Made by a program: the position numbers and the translations under genes. The notes below the pieces were generated by a model, which was not told the DNA's origin, did not search any database, and worked only from the letters and a program-made list of their open reading frames with translations. Below are positions 22,775 through 31,233 of a stretch of DNA of 35,285 nucleotides, piece by piece (the first letter of the stretch is position 1; each line of letters begins with the position of its first letter). The DNA comes from Propionibacterium sp. (GTDB lineage Bacteria; Actinomycetota; Actinomycetes; Propionibacteriales; Propionibacteriaceae), in NCBI GenBank assembly GCA_022837595.1, contig JALHFX010000018.1, positions 1 through 35,285 on the forward strand. The letters are read 5' to 3'.

Positions 22775-23868
22775 CAGACCTCCTCTGCGATGGTGTCCGG
22801 ATTGTCGGGATTGAAGATGTCGTTGGTCCAGAACGAGGTGTACAGCACCCGATCGCCGGTGTTCGTGATCTTGTGTGTCCACATGGTCGGCATGTCGACG
22901 GCCATCGGTTCGTCGCCCGTGACGCGGAACTCGAACACCTCCTCAGTGAACAAGCGGCGCAAAGCGATGGTTCCCTCTCCGGCGAGGACCGTGAAGCGTT
23001 CGACCTTGCGGCGGTGGAAGTGGTCGCCGCGGGTGATGCCAGGCACGGTCGTCGAGAAGGACGACTGCCCCGGGCCGCCGTGCGAGCGGATGATCTCGAA
23101 GAACGATCCACGCGAGTCAGCGTGGCGGGTCAGCCTGATGGGGATCTGCGACTCGAAGGTGTACGAGCGATACGTGTTGAACAGGTCACGATCGAAAGCG
23201 TCCGCGATATCAGGGATCTCGCCGGTGCCATAGACCCGGGCAATGCTGCTGAGCCGTGCCAGCAGACCCGACACCGTCTCGCGAACCTCCAGACCGCCCT
23301 GATCCGCTGGGTCGACGTTCCCGATCAGCAAGTCAGCAGCATTCTGGGCGTGCAGCAAGGTCAGTTCCTTGTCCGCCTCAACAGTGGGCTGACCACCTTC
23401 CGCCAGGATGTGGCAGAAGGTCGCCGTGACGGCGTTGTAGAACGGGCGCCCATGCTCACCGAACAAGTTCGGCAGTTTCAGGTCGACGAACTCCAGCCCG
23501 AGGTCTGCCGCCGCGGACGCCAGAATGTCCGCTGCCCTGGCCTTGGCGTCACCGTAGACGGTACCGTTGCCGGCCTGGATTGAGTTGGAGTAGACAACGA
23601 CAGGTGGTGGCGCATCGCTGCGACGCAGCGCGTCGGCAACTTGTTCGGCAAACAGAACGTTGCCGTCGTGGATCTCATCGTCGGAGGCGCGGTTGACACC
23701 GGCGAGGTGGATCAGCCGCGACGACCCATCCAGCGCCGCCGCTGCCGCGGCGGCGTCGAAGTCGCCACCCACGCAAATTGCCTCGTCGGTCAGGTCTCGC
23801 TCGCGTAGCGCTCCACGGGTATGCCACCCGAGGAACCCGGGCGCCCCTGTCATTGCTACATGGGTCAT
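22774..23868 (-). CDS. capF: Bifunctional CapF reductase/cupin of UDP-L-FucNAc synthesis
   Basis: This 364-residue protein has the CapF architecture. Residues 1-240 are an NAD(P)-dependent SDR with TGAPGFLG (7-14) and catalytic Tyr105/Lys109 (YGDAK). Residues 245-364 are a metal-binding cupin with GDHFHRRKVERFTVL and PTMWTHKITNTG. The cupin epimerises C3, and the SDR reduces C4 of the CapE product to UDP-N-acetyl-6-deoxy-L-talosamine, which CapG converts to UDP-L-FucNAc. The ATG has GGGAGG upstream and overlaps nothing, with 181 bases before it. The length and motif set make this one of the safest assignments in the locus. Confidence 0.95.
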   Translation of the reverse strand: MTHVAMTGAPGFLGWHTRGALRERDLTDEAICVGGDFDAAAAAAALDGSSRLIHLAGVNRASDDEIHDGNVLFAEQVADALRRSDAPPPVVVYSNSIQAGNGTVYGDAKARAADILASAAADLGLEFVDLKLPNLFGEHGRPFYNAVTATFCHILAEGGQPTVEADKELTLLHAQNAADLLIGNVDPADQGGLEVRETVSGLLARLSSIARVYGTGEIPDIADAFDRDLFNTYRSYTFESQIPIRLTRHADSRGSFFEIIRSHGGPGQSSFSTTVPGITRGDHFHRRKVERFTVLAGEGTIALRRLFTEEVFEFRVTGDEPMAVDMPTMWTHKITNTGDRVLYTSFWTNDIFNPDNPDTIAEEV

Positions 23869-23979
23869 TCGTTGTGCCTCCCTTTCACTGATCCGCTCCC
23901 GCCAAACACCAAATACGAAACCATGGTCGTGAGCAGAATCCGTAACTCACCTGCAGCTACCGAGCCGAAGAGTCGACCG

Positions 23980-23994
23980 CTGACTCGAAGTCAG
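23980..23994 (-). promoter_or_regulatory. Small perfect stem-loop between wzx and capF
   Basis: CTGACT-TCG-AGTCAG (read on the minus strand) is a perfect 6-bp stem with a 3-base loop in the 181-base gap between the wzx stop and the capF start. There is no T-run, so it may be an attenuator, an mRNA-processing or stability element, or chance. No gene is seen elsewhere in the gap. Confidence 0.35.
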
Positions 23995-24049
23995 AACCTG
24001 ACCTAGCATGCCACGCGTCGGTGCTTGTATCCGAATCGGGTTCCGAGCC

Positions 24050-25258
24050 TCATCCACGGGTCCTCAACACGCCGATCAGCGACGCCCCCAACACCAAGCA
24101 CAAGACGCTTTGGGCAGCAATGGCGGCAACGGCTAAGCCCAGAGCACCAAAATGTTGCACCAATGGAGCAACGAGCATGAGTTGCGTGGAAACGGCCACG
24201 GCCAGCCCGAGCGCAACAACCCGCTCTCGTCGTCTCGCCTGCAGAACGGTAAAGGCTACCTGCGCGATGGAACTCAAAGCCGCTGCAAGAGCCATCAGGC
24301 GCATAATTCCCACGGATTCGATGAACTGGCGCCCAAGAACAAACAGAACCAGAGGCTCCGCAAAAACCGCCATTGTAACGGCTGCCAGGACAGAGATCGC
24401 TGGCAGCCATACTGATTTTCGCATCCGGCGCCACACGTCATGCCTGTCTTGGGCTGCGGACACGATGGGATTGAGCAGCGAACTGAAGGACTGCGTGGCG
24501 AGGGTGATAGGCATCGTCCACTTGGACACAGCACCGTACGCTCCCGCGACCCCCGGACCACCCACCGCCCCACCGATAAGAACGTCGGTAGCTTGGAGAG
24601 AAATCAGGCATGTCGACATCCCGTAGTAGCGAGCGCCTGCCCATGTTTTCCGCCATGCGATCTCGCGGAAGTTTGGCAGAAGCTGAGGGACCGTCGCGCT
24701 CGTGAGTCCGGCCAACGTGAAGGAGGCGCAAATGTAGGAAACAACGAAAGTGAATTCGGGTGCGAGAGGACTAAGCCAGGTCAATAGCGAGAAAACGGCC
24801 CCAAGGACTAGACGCTCCATCAGTGCATAGGTACTGAGCTTTGTGTTCTTCTGGGCCGCAATCAGCATGACCTGGAATGTTTGAGATACCACCGACGCGA
24901 TGAGTACGCCAGCAGCAAGAGCGAGGAGACGAAAGGGAAGGCCCAGAATCCCGGCCGACAGAAGAACGAGGGCGACCAGCGCCCCGACACAGATCTTCCC
25001 AGAACTGCGCCTCCTGAATTCGGCAGACGACAGCCGGCCCGCGGAGAACTCGCGAACCCAGTAAGAGCCGGCACCGAAGTCTACGAGGCCGGACAGCAGC
25101 GCGGCCATCGCGAAGGCGCTGGCGAAGACGCCAAAGCGTTCGACGCCGATCTGCCGTGCGACAACAGCCTGGATCGCAACCATGATGAGCTGCCCACTCG
25201 CGCGGGCCGAAGCCAGGAGTAGTGCCTGCCGAGAAAGCCCAGATCCGGCGCGACTCAC
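24050..25258 (-). CDS. wzx: Wzx-type polysaccharide flippase (MATE-like/PST family)
   Basis: The protein has 402 residues with about 12 hydrophobic helices spread evenly. The N-terminus has ASARASGQLIMVAIQAVVARQIGVERFGVFASAFAMAALLSG split over two helices, with the Gly-rich turn YGVFA-like typical of PST flippases. A loop near 215-235 has GGAVGGPGVAGAYGAVSKW. It moves undecaprenyl-linked repeat units across the membrane for polymerisation by Wzy. It is the only flippase in the window, although two polymerase-like and two initiating transferase genes are present. Its start overlaps the stop of the glycosyltransferase at 25255 (ATGA). GC content is lower than in the capE/F/G genes. Confidence 0.9.
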   Translation of the reverse strand: MSRAGSGLSRQALLLASARASGQLIMVAIQAVVARQIGVERFGVFASAFAMAALLSGLVDFGAGSYWVREFSAGRLSSAEFRRRSSGKICVGALVALVLLSAGILGLPFRLLALAAGVLIASVVSQTFQVMLIAAQKNTKLSTYALMERLVLGAVFSLLTWLSPLAPEFTFVVSYICASFTLAGLTSATVPQLLPNFREIAWRKTWAGARYYGMSTCLISLQATDVLIGGAVGGPGVAGAYGAVSKWTMPITLATQSFSSLLNPIVSAAQDRHDVWRRMRKSVWLPAISVLAAVTMAVFAEPLVLFVLGRQFIESVGIMRLMALAAALSSIAQVAFTVLQARRRERVVALGLAVAVSTQLMLVAPLVQHFGALGLAVAAIAAQSVLCLVLGASLIGVLRTRG

Positions 25259-26445
25259 TTGGCCTTCCTACCGTTCACGGGTATGGGGGCAAGCAGTGGG
25301 AGTGTTAATCCATCGGGACCAGACAACACCAAGGGTCGAGGCCGGTCTCGGGTTATGACTTCGGCCAGCTCCTTGGTCAGTGCACCGACCTCCAGGTCAA
25401 CCCCCGGACAACCTGTCAGTCTCTCGGCGAACTTCCGGAATGTAGGCGATCCCGCAGTAGCGACCCTGACGCCCAGCGCCGCTGCCTTGGCTGTCGTGGA
25501 GTTGGGAGCAGTAGTCGAGTAGGCCATCACAACGCAATCCAGCGCGGCCACGGCTACATTCATCTCTTGGTTTGAAAGCTGAACGTTATGACCGACATGG
25601 CAGAAAGGAACGCCCTCCAAGGCCTCCGTGGCTTCATCCTCCGAAGCGTCATTCCGCCACTGTCCTATGAGTGCTAACCCGACGGGGGATGTCGCGATCA
25701 GAGCCACGTTTCTTAGCGCTGCGATTATCATCGGAATGTTCTTCCTGGAATCGAGGCCACCGACGACCCCGAACCAGAACGTGGATGGGTCCATGCCTAG
25801 CGTGGTCCGCAAGCGCAATGAATCGGCCTGTGTCTGTTCAATGCTCGCTTCCAGGAGCAAAGGGTCAATGACGACATTTGAGGACGGTGCAGTTCCCTGC
25901 GGGCGTAGCCATAGCACTTCTACCGCCGGTCTCGCGCTCGAGAGCTCGAAGAGTATGAGCTTCAACCAGGTCCTGAGCGAAAAGAGTGACTTCCCAGTCA
26001 AACGCCACCGAGGATCATTCATTATCAGTAGGCGGACTCTGGGTGAGCGTCGGGTATGGCCGAGCAGCAAAGACAATCCGTACTTGAGCGTGTCGGGTAC
26101 CAGAACCAAATCGCACCCGGCGCCCGACGCCAAGTACTGCAGTTTCCGGACACTAACCCTGCCCTGGACCGTAACCATCCGGAATGAACCTTGCAGCGGG
26201 CCAAGATGCCCAGCAAACTGAGGATCGGTCAACACTTCGTCCGCGGTTGCCAGCACCACCGACATGTCGAGCTGCAAGGCCTTGGCAATAATCTCACGCA
26301 CGTAGACCAGCCGGTGCCCGCTGGCGGAAGTCTCGACCACCATCACTCTTGTTGGCGGAGTCCTTCGTCTGTCCCTGGCCACGCGTCGAAGCATCTCCAG
26401 ACGATGGAACCGCCGCTCACTACGAGCGCAACGGTTCACGTTCAC
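25255..26445 (-). CDS. Glycosyltransferase-like protein (divergent GT-B)
   Basis: This is a soluble protein of 396 residues. A basic lead (residues 1-32) precedes VMVVETSASGHRLVYVREIIAKAL, a GT-B style acceptor-binding start. The second half begins WFGVVGGLDSRKNIPMIIAAL (near 222-242), the usual G-x-x-x-x-x-K-N/G entry to the donor domain, followed by FCHVGHNVQLSNQEMNVAVAALDCVVMAYSTTAPNST. The latter region lacks the clear EGFGLxxLEA motif, so it is a divergent member. The GTG start overlaps the capE stop (GTGA), placing it in the L-FucNAc segment of the operon. It presumably adds one sugar of the repeat unit. The true start could be later, at a Met near residue 19 or 35. Confidence 0.75.
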   Translation of the reverse strand: MNVNRCARSERRFHRLEMLRRVARDRRRTPPTRVMVVETSASGHRLVYVREIIAKALQLDMSVVLATADEVLTDPQFAGHLGPLQGSFRMVTVQGRVSVRKLQYLASGAGCDLVLVPDTLKYGLSLLLGHTRRSPRVRLLIMNDPRWRLTGKSLFSLRTWLKLILFELSSARPAVEVLWLRPQGTAPSSNVVIDPLLLEASIEQTQADSLRLRTTLGMDPSTFWFGVVGGLDSRKNIPMIIAALRNVALIATSPVGLALIGQWRNDASEDEATEALEGVPFCHVGHNVQLSNQEMNVAVAALDCVVMAYSTTAPNSTTAKAAALGVRVATAGSPTFRKFAERLTGCPGVDLEVGALTKELAEVITRDRPRPLVLSGPDGLTLPLLAPIPVNGRKAK

Positions 26446-27494
26446 TGGCTTACCCCGACCAAGCTCTGAATCTCGGGGATCATCAGCAGCAGCTCTTTCG
26501 TCTGGTCGACCGAGAGCCGGTCGGTGTTCTCGGACGTGTAGTCGTCCAGACCGGCCATCCGCGTCTCGCCCTCATCGAAGTACTGCTCATACTGCAGCGA
26601 CCGGGCGTCCAGGGGCACCCGGAAGTAGCCGCCCTGGTCTTCGGCCTTGACCATCTCTTCGCGGCTCAGCAGCGTCTCGTGGAGCTTCTCCCCATGCCGG
26701 GAGCCGATCACCCGAATCTCCGGATCGTCATTACCCAATAGTGAGGCGACCGCTCGCGCCAACGTCTCGACTGTGCTTGCGGGGGCTTTGCGAACGAACA
26801 GGTCGCCCGGCCGGGCGTGGAAGAAGGCGTGGTAGACCAGATCGACAGACTGCTCCAGGGACATCAGGAAGCGGGTCATCAACGGTTCGGTCAGCGTGAG
26901 AGGCTTGCCGGCCTGCAGCTGCTGGATGAACAGCGGGATGACCGAGCCGCGCGAGTACATCACGTTGCCGTAGCGGGTCAGCGAAACCGTGGTCGGGGAG
27001 TTCGGGTTGTTACGGGCGAAGGCCTGCGCCGTCTTCTCCATCAACGCCTTGGTCATGCCCATCGCGTTGACCGGGTAGACGGCCTTGTCGGTGCTGAGGC
27101 AGACAACGGAACGGACCCCCTCCTTGGCAGCCGCCTCAATCACGTTGTAGCTCCCGCGCACGTTGGTGGCGACAGCCTGCTCGGGGAAGAACTCACACGA
27201 CGGCACCTGCTTCAGCGCCGCGGCGTGAAACACGAAGTCGGCACCACGTACCGCCCGCCGCACGCTGTCGGCGTCACGGACGTCGCCGATGAAGTAGCGC
27301 ACGCGCTCATCGTCGATTTGACGACGCACGGCGTCCTGCTTGGCCTCGTCGCGGCTGAAGATGTTGATACCGCCGACGCCCCTGCCGAGCAGATCCCTTG
27401 CCATCGTGGAACCGAAAGACCCGGTGCCACCGGTGATGGTCACCACCGCTCCCTCAACTGACTGCACTTGTGACTCCACTCTTTCTTCTCCCAC
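26442..27494 (-). CDS. capE: UDP-GlcNAc 4,6-dehydratase/5-epimerase (CapE/FnlA type, inverting)
   Basis: This 350-residue SDR has the NADP site TITGGTGSFGSTMARDL (residues 19-35). Catalytic MxxxK replaces YxxxK (Met145-Lys149 in NAMGMTKALMEK), the hallmark of CapE/FlaA1-type inverting dehydratases. It converts UDP-GlcNAc into the 2-acetamido-2,6-dideoxy-L-arabino-hexulose intermediate that CapF and CapG turn into UDP-L-FucNAc. There are no membrane helices, unlike the PglF-type enzyme at 31230. The ATG at 27494 lies 41 bases inside the preceding glycosyltransferase gene. GTG codons at 27479 or 27467 are alternative starts that reduce the overlap. The family call does not depend on the start. 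Confidence 0.93.
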   Translation of the reverse strand: MGEERVESQVQSVEGAVVTITGGTGSFGSTMARDLLGRGVGGINIFSRDEAKQDAVRRQIDDERVRYFIGDVRDADSVRRAVRGADFVFHAAALKQVPSCEFFPEQAVATNVRGSYNVIEAAAKEGVRSVVCLSTDKAVYPVNAMGMTKALMEKTAQAFARNNPNSPTTVSLTRYGNVMYSRGSVIPLFIQQLQAGKPLTLTEPLMTRFLMSLEQSVDLVYHAFFHARPGDLFVRKAPASTVETLARAVASLLGNDDPEIRVIGSRHGEKLHETLLSREEMVKAEDQGGYFRVPLDARSLQYEQYFDEGETRMAGLDDYTSENTDRLSVDQTKELLLMIPEIQSLVGVSQ

Positions 27495-28728
27495 GCTTGT
27501 CTTGCTTACCGGCTTGTGCTGCTGCCAGCAAGATTTCCTCGATGGCCGCTACGCCCGACTCAAGAGAGAACCGGTCGGCATACGCGTCTCGCGCGCGGTT
27601 GGCCATGCAGACCCGGTCGTTGCTCGTGGTTCCCGCAGCTGCTCTGAAGGCGGCTTCCAGCGAGTTGACATCCTCCGCGTCGGCGGTGAAGCCAACCGAA
27701 AGATCCTCCACAAGATTGCGCACATCCCCCTGCACAGTCGTTATCACGGGAACCCCGTGTGACAAGGATGCCTGGAACTTCGACGGGATCGTACCCCGGA
27801 AGGTTGGCAAGTCCTTGAGAGTGATCAACGCGTAGTCAGCAGCCCCGTAGAACTCGTGCATTTGCGCGCGAGGCACTCGTCCCTTGAACTCGATGTTGGT
27901 GCTACCTAGCTCCTCAGCGAGAGCGCGGACACGCGGCAGAGCGACTCCATCGCCAACGATGGTGAGATGGATTCCCGCGTCACGGGCTTGGTGGGCAGCC
28001 CGAACGGCTGTCTCCAAGTCCTGCATGTCTCCGATGTTGCCACCGTAGAGAATCCGTGTCGCATCCGCCCGTGACGGCAGATTGACCTCGGGTTCGTCTG
28101 GCCCAGGCAAAGCATCCTCGAGGGCCCAGTTGTATAGCAGATGCGCCTTCTGGGGAGCCACGCCACGATCGATCAGGGTCTTGACCATTGTGGGGGCGAT
28201 GCCGATCACCCCGGCGGCATGCCGGTAAACACTGGTCAGCCATGGGGTCAGCAATGAGTCCACGATCCTCGTGCCGCGCCCCCGTTTGACCAGTGAGGAT
28301 CCAGTTATCGAGTCAGGCCATAGGTCTTGTATATGCAGGACGTACGGCGCCCCGTTCACCAAGCGCCACACCCAAGGTGCCAGAGCGGGGGTCATCTGCG
28401 TCGCATATACGTAGATCACGTCGGCACCGCGTGCGAAACCATAGGCAGTAGCGGCTGAAACGGCGAAAGAGGCGTAGTTCAAGACACGTCGTGCGACGTT
28501 CTGAGAGTGATCAACCCACAACGGCACCCTGAGGACATCCGCCTGGCCATCCCGTTCTCGACCCCGCAGTCTCTGGGTGTACCCAGCGAAGAGACGCCCC
28601 TCAGGGTAATTGGGGTAGCCAGTAATGACTCTTACTTGATGGCCCTTGGCCGCGAGTCTCCTTGCCAGCGTGGGCGAGATGAGTGTGTTCTCAGGGGGGT
28701 AATACTGAGAAATAATGACAACCTTCAC
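27454..28728 (-). CDS. WbuB-like glycosyltransferase (GT4, probable FucNAc transferase)
   Basis: The protein has 424 residues. The N-terminus VVIISQYYPPENTLISPTLARRLAAKGHQVRVITGYPNYPEGRLF is spread over the first 50 residues and is characteristic of the WbuB group. HIQDLWPDS follows near 133. The donor half has ILYGGNIGDMQDLETAV (near 230) and the motif DLPTFRGTIPSKFQASLSHGVPVIT, with TIPSKFQ in the place of the Lys-binding loop. WbuB enzymes transfer L-FucNAc in E. coli O-antigen assembly. With capE directly downstream, transfer of FucNAc is a reasonable inference. The start is GTG, with a weak G-rich site upstream. A 160-base gap (28729-28888) without a gene separates it from the acetyltransferase. 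Confidence 0.88.
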   Translation of the reverse strand: MKVVIISQYYPPENTLISPTLARRLAAKGHQVRVITGYPNYPEGRLFAGYTQRLRGRERDGQADVLRVPLWVDHSQNVARRVLNYASFAVSAATAYGFARGADVIYVYATQMTPALAPWVWRLVNGAPYVLHIQDLWPDSITGSSLVKRGRGTRIVDSLLTPWLTSVYRHAAGVIGIAPTMVKTLIDRGVAPQKAHLLYNWALEDALPGPDEPEVNLPSRADATRILYGGNIGDMQDLETAVRAAHQARDAGIHLTIVGDGVALPRVRALAEELGSTNIEFKGRVPRAQMHEFYGAADYALITLKDLPTFRGTIPSKFQASLSHGVPVITTVQGDVRNLVEDLSVGFTADAEDVNSLEAAFRAAAGTTSNDRVCMANRARDAYADRFSLESGVAAIEEILLAAAQAGKQDKRGRRKSGVTSAVS

Positions 28729-28888
28729 AGCATCTGCCCCTGCCGCGTTCTTGGCCCTGAGGGGTAGCCCCGCCGGTCGTGGTCTGTGGACATTGCCTCG
28801 CGCGCCACACTAAGGGGCCATTGAGCGCAGCCACTGGAACCGCAAATGCTGCGATCAAATTGCCGGCAAGCGGACGCCAACTGGACCA

Positions 28889-29551
28889 TCATGCTGAGTT
28901 GACCTTGATGCAGCGACCAGGGGAACCAACGTACACACCGTGCGGCTGAGTGTCGCGGATAATGACTGCACCTGCTCCGATCAGCGAGTGACCAGCCACC
29001 GTCTGCACGCCCGTTGACGTGACTGACCCTATTCCAAAGAAGGCCGACTCCCCCACACGAATCGACGCTCCGACGTTGGCCCCCATAGAAACAAAGCAGC
29101 CCGCACCCAGCACAGTGTGGTGCGCAACTGACGCCTGTGGGCTCAGAATACTGCCGAAGCCGACTCTGGCCTGCGTCCACACGTGGCAGCCAGGATGAAG
29201 GTACGCACCTTCTTCGACTGTCGCACTCTCGCTCACGAGCGCCTGCGGGCTGACAAGTGCGGGAACTTGATGGCCGCGGTTTTTCGCTCTTTTCAGCCAC
29301 AGCAGGCGCGTGTCGTTGTCCCCGATCGCCACTGATACGGCAAGGCTCGGGGGTAGCGAGCCCAGTGCAGCTTCGATCGGGCCTAACACTGGCACACCAT
29401 CCAAATGTGTACCATGCTTGGCAAGGTCGTCGTCCAGGAAGAGCGCAACCCGGTATCCGCAAGACTCTGCCAACTCCGCGATAACCGTGCCGTAAGATCC
29501 GGCACCGATGACAGCCATCTCTTGCGGCAGCACGGCGACTTGGTCAGTCAT
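28889..29551 (-). CDS. pglD: PglD/NeuD-family sugar O/N-acetyltransferase
   Basis: The protein has 220 residues. The N-terminal Rossmann-like domain reads MAVIGAGSYGTVIAELAESCGY near 12-33. A left-handed beta-helix of hexapeptide repeats follows: ALVSESATVEEGAYLHPGC, SILSPQASVAHHTVLGAGCFVSMGANVGASIRVGE and SLIGAGAVIIRD, ending in GSPGRC. The catalytic-type His pair is in VAHHTVLG. In the PglF-E-D-C pathway this enzyme N-acetylates the UDP-4-amino sugar made by PglE. The order of the neighbouring genes supports that role. Since the pglE-like gene is broken, its natural substrate may no longer be made here. The ATG overlaps the end of the pglC-like gene by 8 bases. Confidence 0.85.
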   Translation of the reverse strand: MTDQVAVLPQEMAVIGAGSYGTVIAELAESCGYRVALFLDDDLAKHGTHLDGVPVLGPIEAALGSLPPSLAVSVAIGDNDTRLLWLKRAKNRGHQVPALVSPQALVSESATVEEGAYLHPGCHVWTQARVGFGSILSPQASVAHHTVLGAGCFVSMGANVGASIRVGESAFFGIGSVTSTGVQTVAGHSLIGAGAVIIRDTQPHGVYVGSPGRCIKVNSA

Positions 29552-30173
29552 CGGGGTACCCCAGGAAAGGGGTCATCGTCGCCGTTCCTGACGCATTGAT
29601 CCCTGTTCGTCTGAGCACTATCAGAAGAGTCCGAAGAATGATCTGAAGATCCAGTCGCAACGAGCGTCTGTCAACATAATCGACATCCATCTCGAATCGC
29701 TCCTCCCATGTCAGCAGGTTCCGTCCGTTGACTTGCGCCAAGCCAGTGATGCCCGGGCGGACTTCGTGACGTCGCGCCTGGTGCGGGGTGTAGCGACTCA
29801 GGTAGTGGACCCGCAGCGGGCGGGGCCCCACGAGGGTCATGTCGCCCTTGAGTACGTTCCACAGCGTCGGAAGCTCATCGAGGCTCGTCGAACGCAGCAC
29901 TCGGCCCACTTTCGTGAGCCGCTCAGCGTCGGTCACATGAGTGGCATCCGGGTGTCGCATAGTCCTGAACTTCACTAGCTCGAAGACGACTCCGTCCCTG
30001 CCGGGGCGCGGCTGGCGGAAGAGCACCGGCCAGCCGTGTGCGACCAGGACAACTGCGGCGGTGGCCAGCTGCAGAGGTGCACTCACCACTAGACCCAAGC
30101 CGCTGAAGACGACATCCAATACCCGCTTGAGGCTGTCGTAAGGTCGACGCTCACGAGGCGACACGGTCACCAT
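29544..30173 (-). CDS. pglC: PglC-like phosphoglycosyl transferase
   Basis: This 209-residue protein is a compact monotopic PGT. A re-entrant N-terminal helix (about residues 16-45, LKRVLDVVFSGLGLVVSAP) is followed by LFRQPRPGRDGVVFELVKFRTM, the catalytic Asp-Glu pair in STSLDELPTLWNVLKGDMTLVGPRPL, and RPGITGLAQVNGRN. It transfers a phospho-sugar, diNAcBac in Campylobacter PglC, to undecaprenyl phosphate. Its place between the pglE-like and pglD-like genes suggests the same or a related sugar. It starts 23 bases inside the end of the broken aminotransferase frame. It is the second initiating enzyme of the window; all family residues are present, so it may still use another donor. Confidence 0.92.
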   Translation of the reverse strand: MVTVSPRERRPYDSLKRVLDVVFSGLGLVVSAPLQLATAAVVLVAHGWPVLFRQPRPGRDGVVFELVKFRTMRHPDATHVTDAERLTKVGRVLRSTSLDELPTLWNVLKGDMTLVGPRPLRVHYLSRYTPHQARRHEVRPGITGLAQVNGRNLLTWEERFEMDVDYVDRRSLRLDLQIILRTLLIVLRRTGINASGTATMTPFLGYPDD

Positions 30174-31233
30174 CCAGGAAGCTGACCGTCACTCGATCGA
30201 CCCGTTCGATCTGATCCTCACTGAGCACCGACCCGCTCGGCAGCGACAACCCCGCACCGAACAGCCGCTCGCCGGTACCGTCCACGAACGCCCGCGCGCC
30301 GGCATAGACCGGCTGCAGGTGCATGGGCTTCCATAGCGGCCGGGCTTCGATGTCGGCGGCCGCCAGCGCCAGGCGCAGGTCCTCGGCTGTGAAGCCCGCC
30401 TGGTCCGGGTCGACCAGAATCGTCGTCAGCCAGAAGTTGTCACGGGTTATCCCGCCATCGGCACCCGACGGCTCACCGAACATCGTCAGTGCAGGCGGAG
30501 CTGCCGTCGACGCTCGATCATCTCGGGCAGCCGGGCGAGCTGGGCTCGTCCCAGCGCAGCCAGCAGGTTGGACATGCGGTAGTTGTAGCCGACTTCGGTG
30601 TGCTCGTAGTGCACGGCCCGCCGGCGGGCCTGCGTGGCGAAGTAGCGGACCCGTTTGGCGACGTCAACGTCGTCGGTGAGCAGCGCACCACCACCCGAGG
30701 TGGTCATGATCTTGTTCCCGTTGAACGACACCGCAGCCGCAACCCCGAATGACGCGGACGCGCGTCCGTCGAGGGTCGCCCCCAGCGACTCCGCCGCGTC
30801 CGACAGCACCGGCACCCCGTGATCGGCGGCGATGGCGTCGATGCGGGCGTGGTTAACCACCTTGCCGAGCAGATCCACCGGCAGGACGAGCTTGACCTGG
30901 CGCCCCTCGCGCTCAAGCGCGTCGAACGCCTCCGCCAGCAGGTCGGGGTTCATGTTGCCTGTCTCGTCCGCGTCGACGAAAACCGGCTCAGCGCCGGTGT
31001 AGACGATCGCGTTCGCGGTGGCGGCGAACGTCATCGACGAGGTCAGCACCGCGTCCCCGGCCGGACGACAGGGCCACCGCGTGCTCCCGCCCGCAGTAGG
31101 ACGCGAGCTCGGCCTCGAAGGCGTCCACCTCAGGCCCGAGGGGGGCAATCCAGCCCGACCGGATGGCCCGGACGACCGCGTCCTCCTCGGACTGCGTCAC
31201 ATCAGGGGACGACAGATAGATCCGTTCACTCAC
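30151..31233 (-). pseudogene. pglE: PglE-like UDP-4-amino-sugar aminotransferase, broken twice
   Basis: Three frames together make one DegT/PglE-type aminotransferase. The N-part (from GTG 31233) is SSPDVTQSEEDAVVRAIRSGWIAPLGPEVDAFE to HAVALSSG. The middle part (to 30486) is AGDAVLTSSMTFAATANAIVYTGA, PVDLLG, PVLSDAAESLGA with the PLP Asp, SFNGNKIMTTSGGGAL with the Schiff-base Lys, and YNYRMSNLLAALGRAQL. The C-part (to 30151) is FGEPSGADGGITRDNFWLTT onward. At about 31055-31064 the conserved TAALHLAL-type helix is missing and the frame shifts. At about 30486-30500 roughly a dozen residues after RRRQLR are missing and the frame shifts again. The three parts sum to about 359 residues, against about 385 for the family, fitting two small out-of-frame deletions. 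No active enzyme is expected. Confidence 0.88.

Noticed and set aside
28691..28696. G6 run in the WbuB-like gene as a second phase-variable site
   Set aside because: Six bases is common in this GC-rich DNA and the gene is intact; too short to claim slippage.
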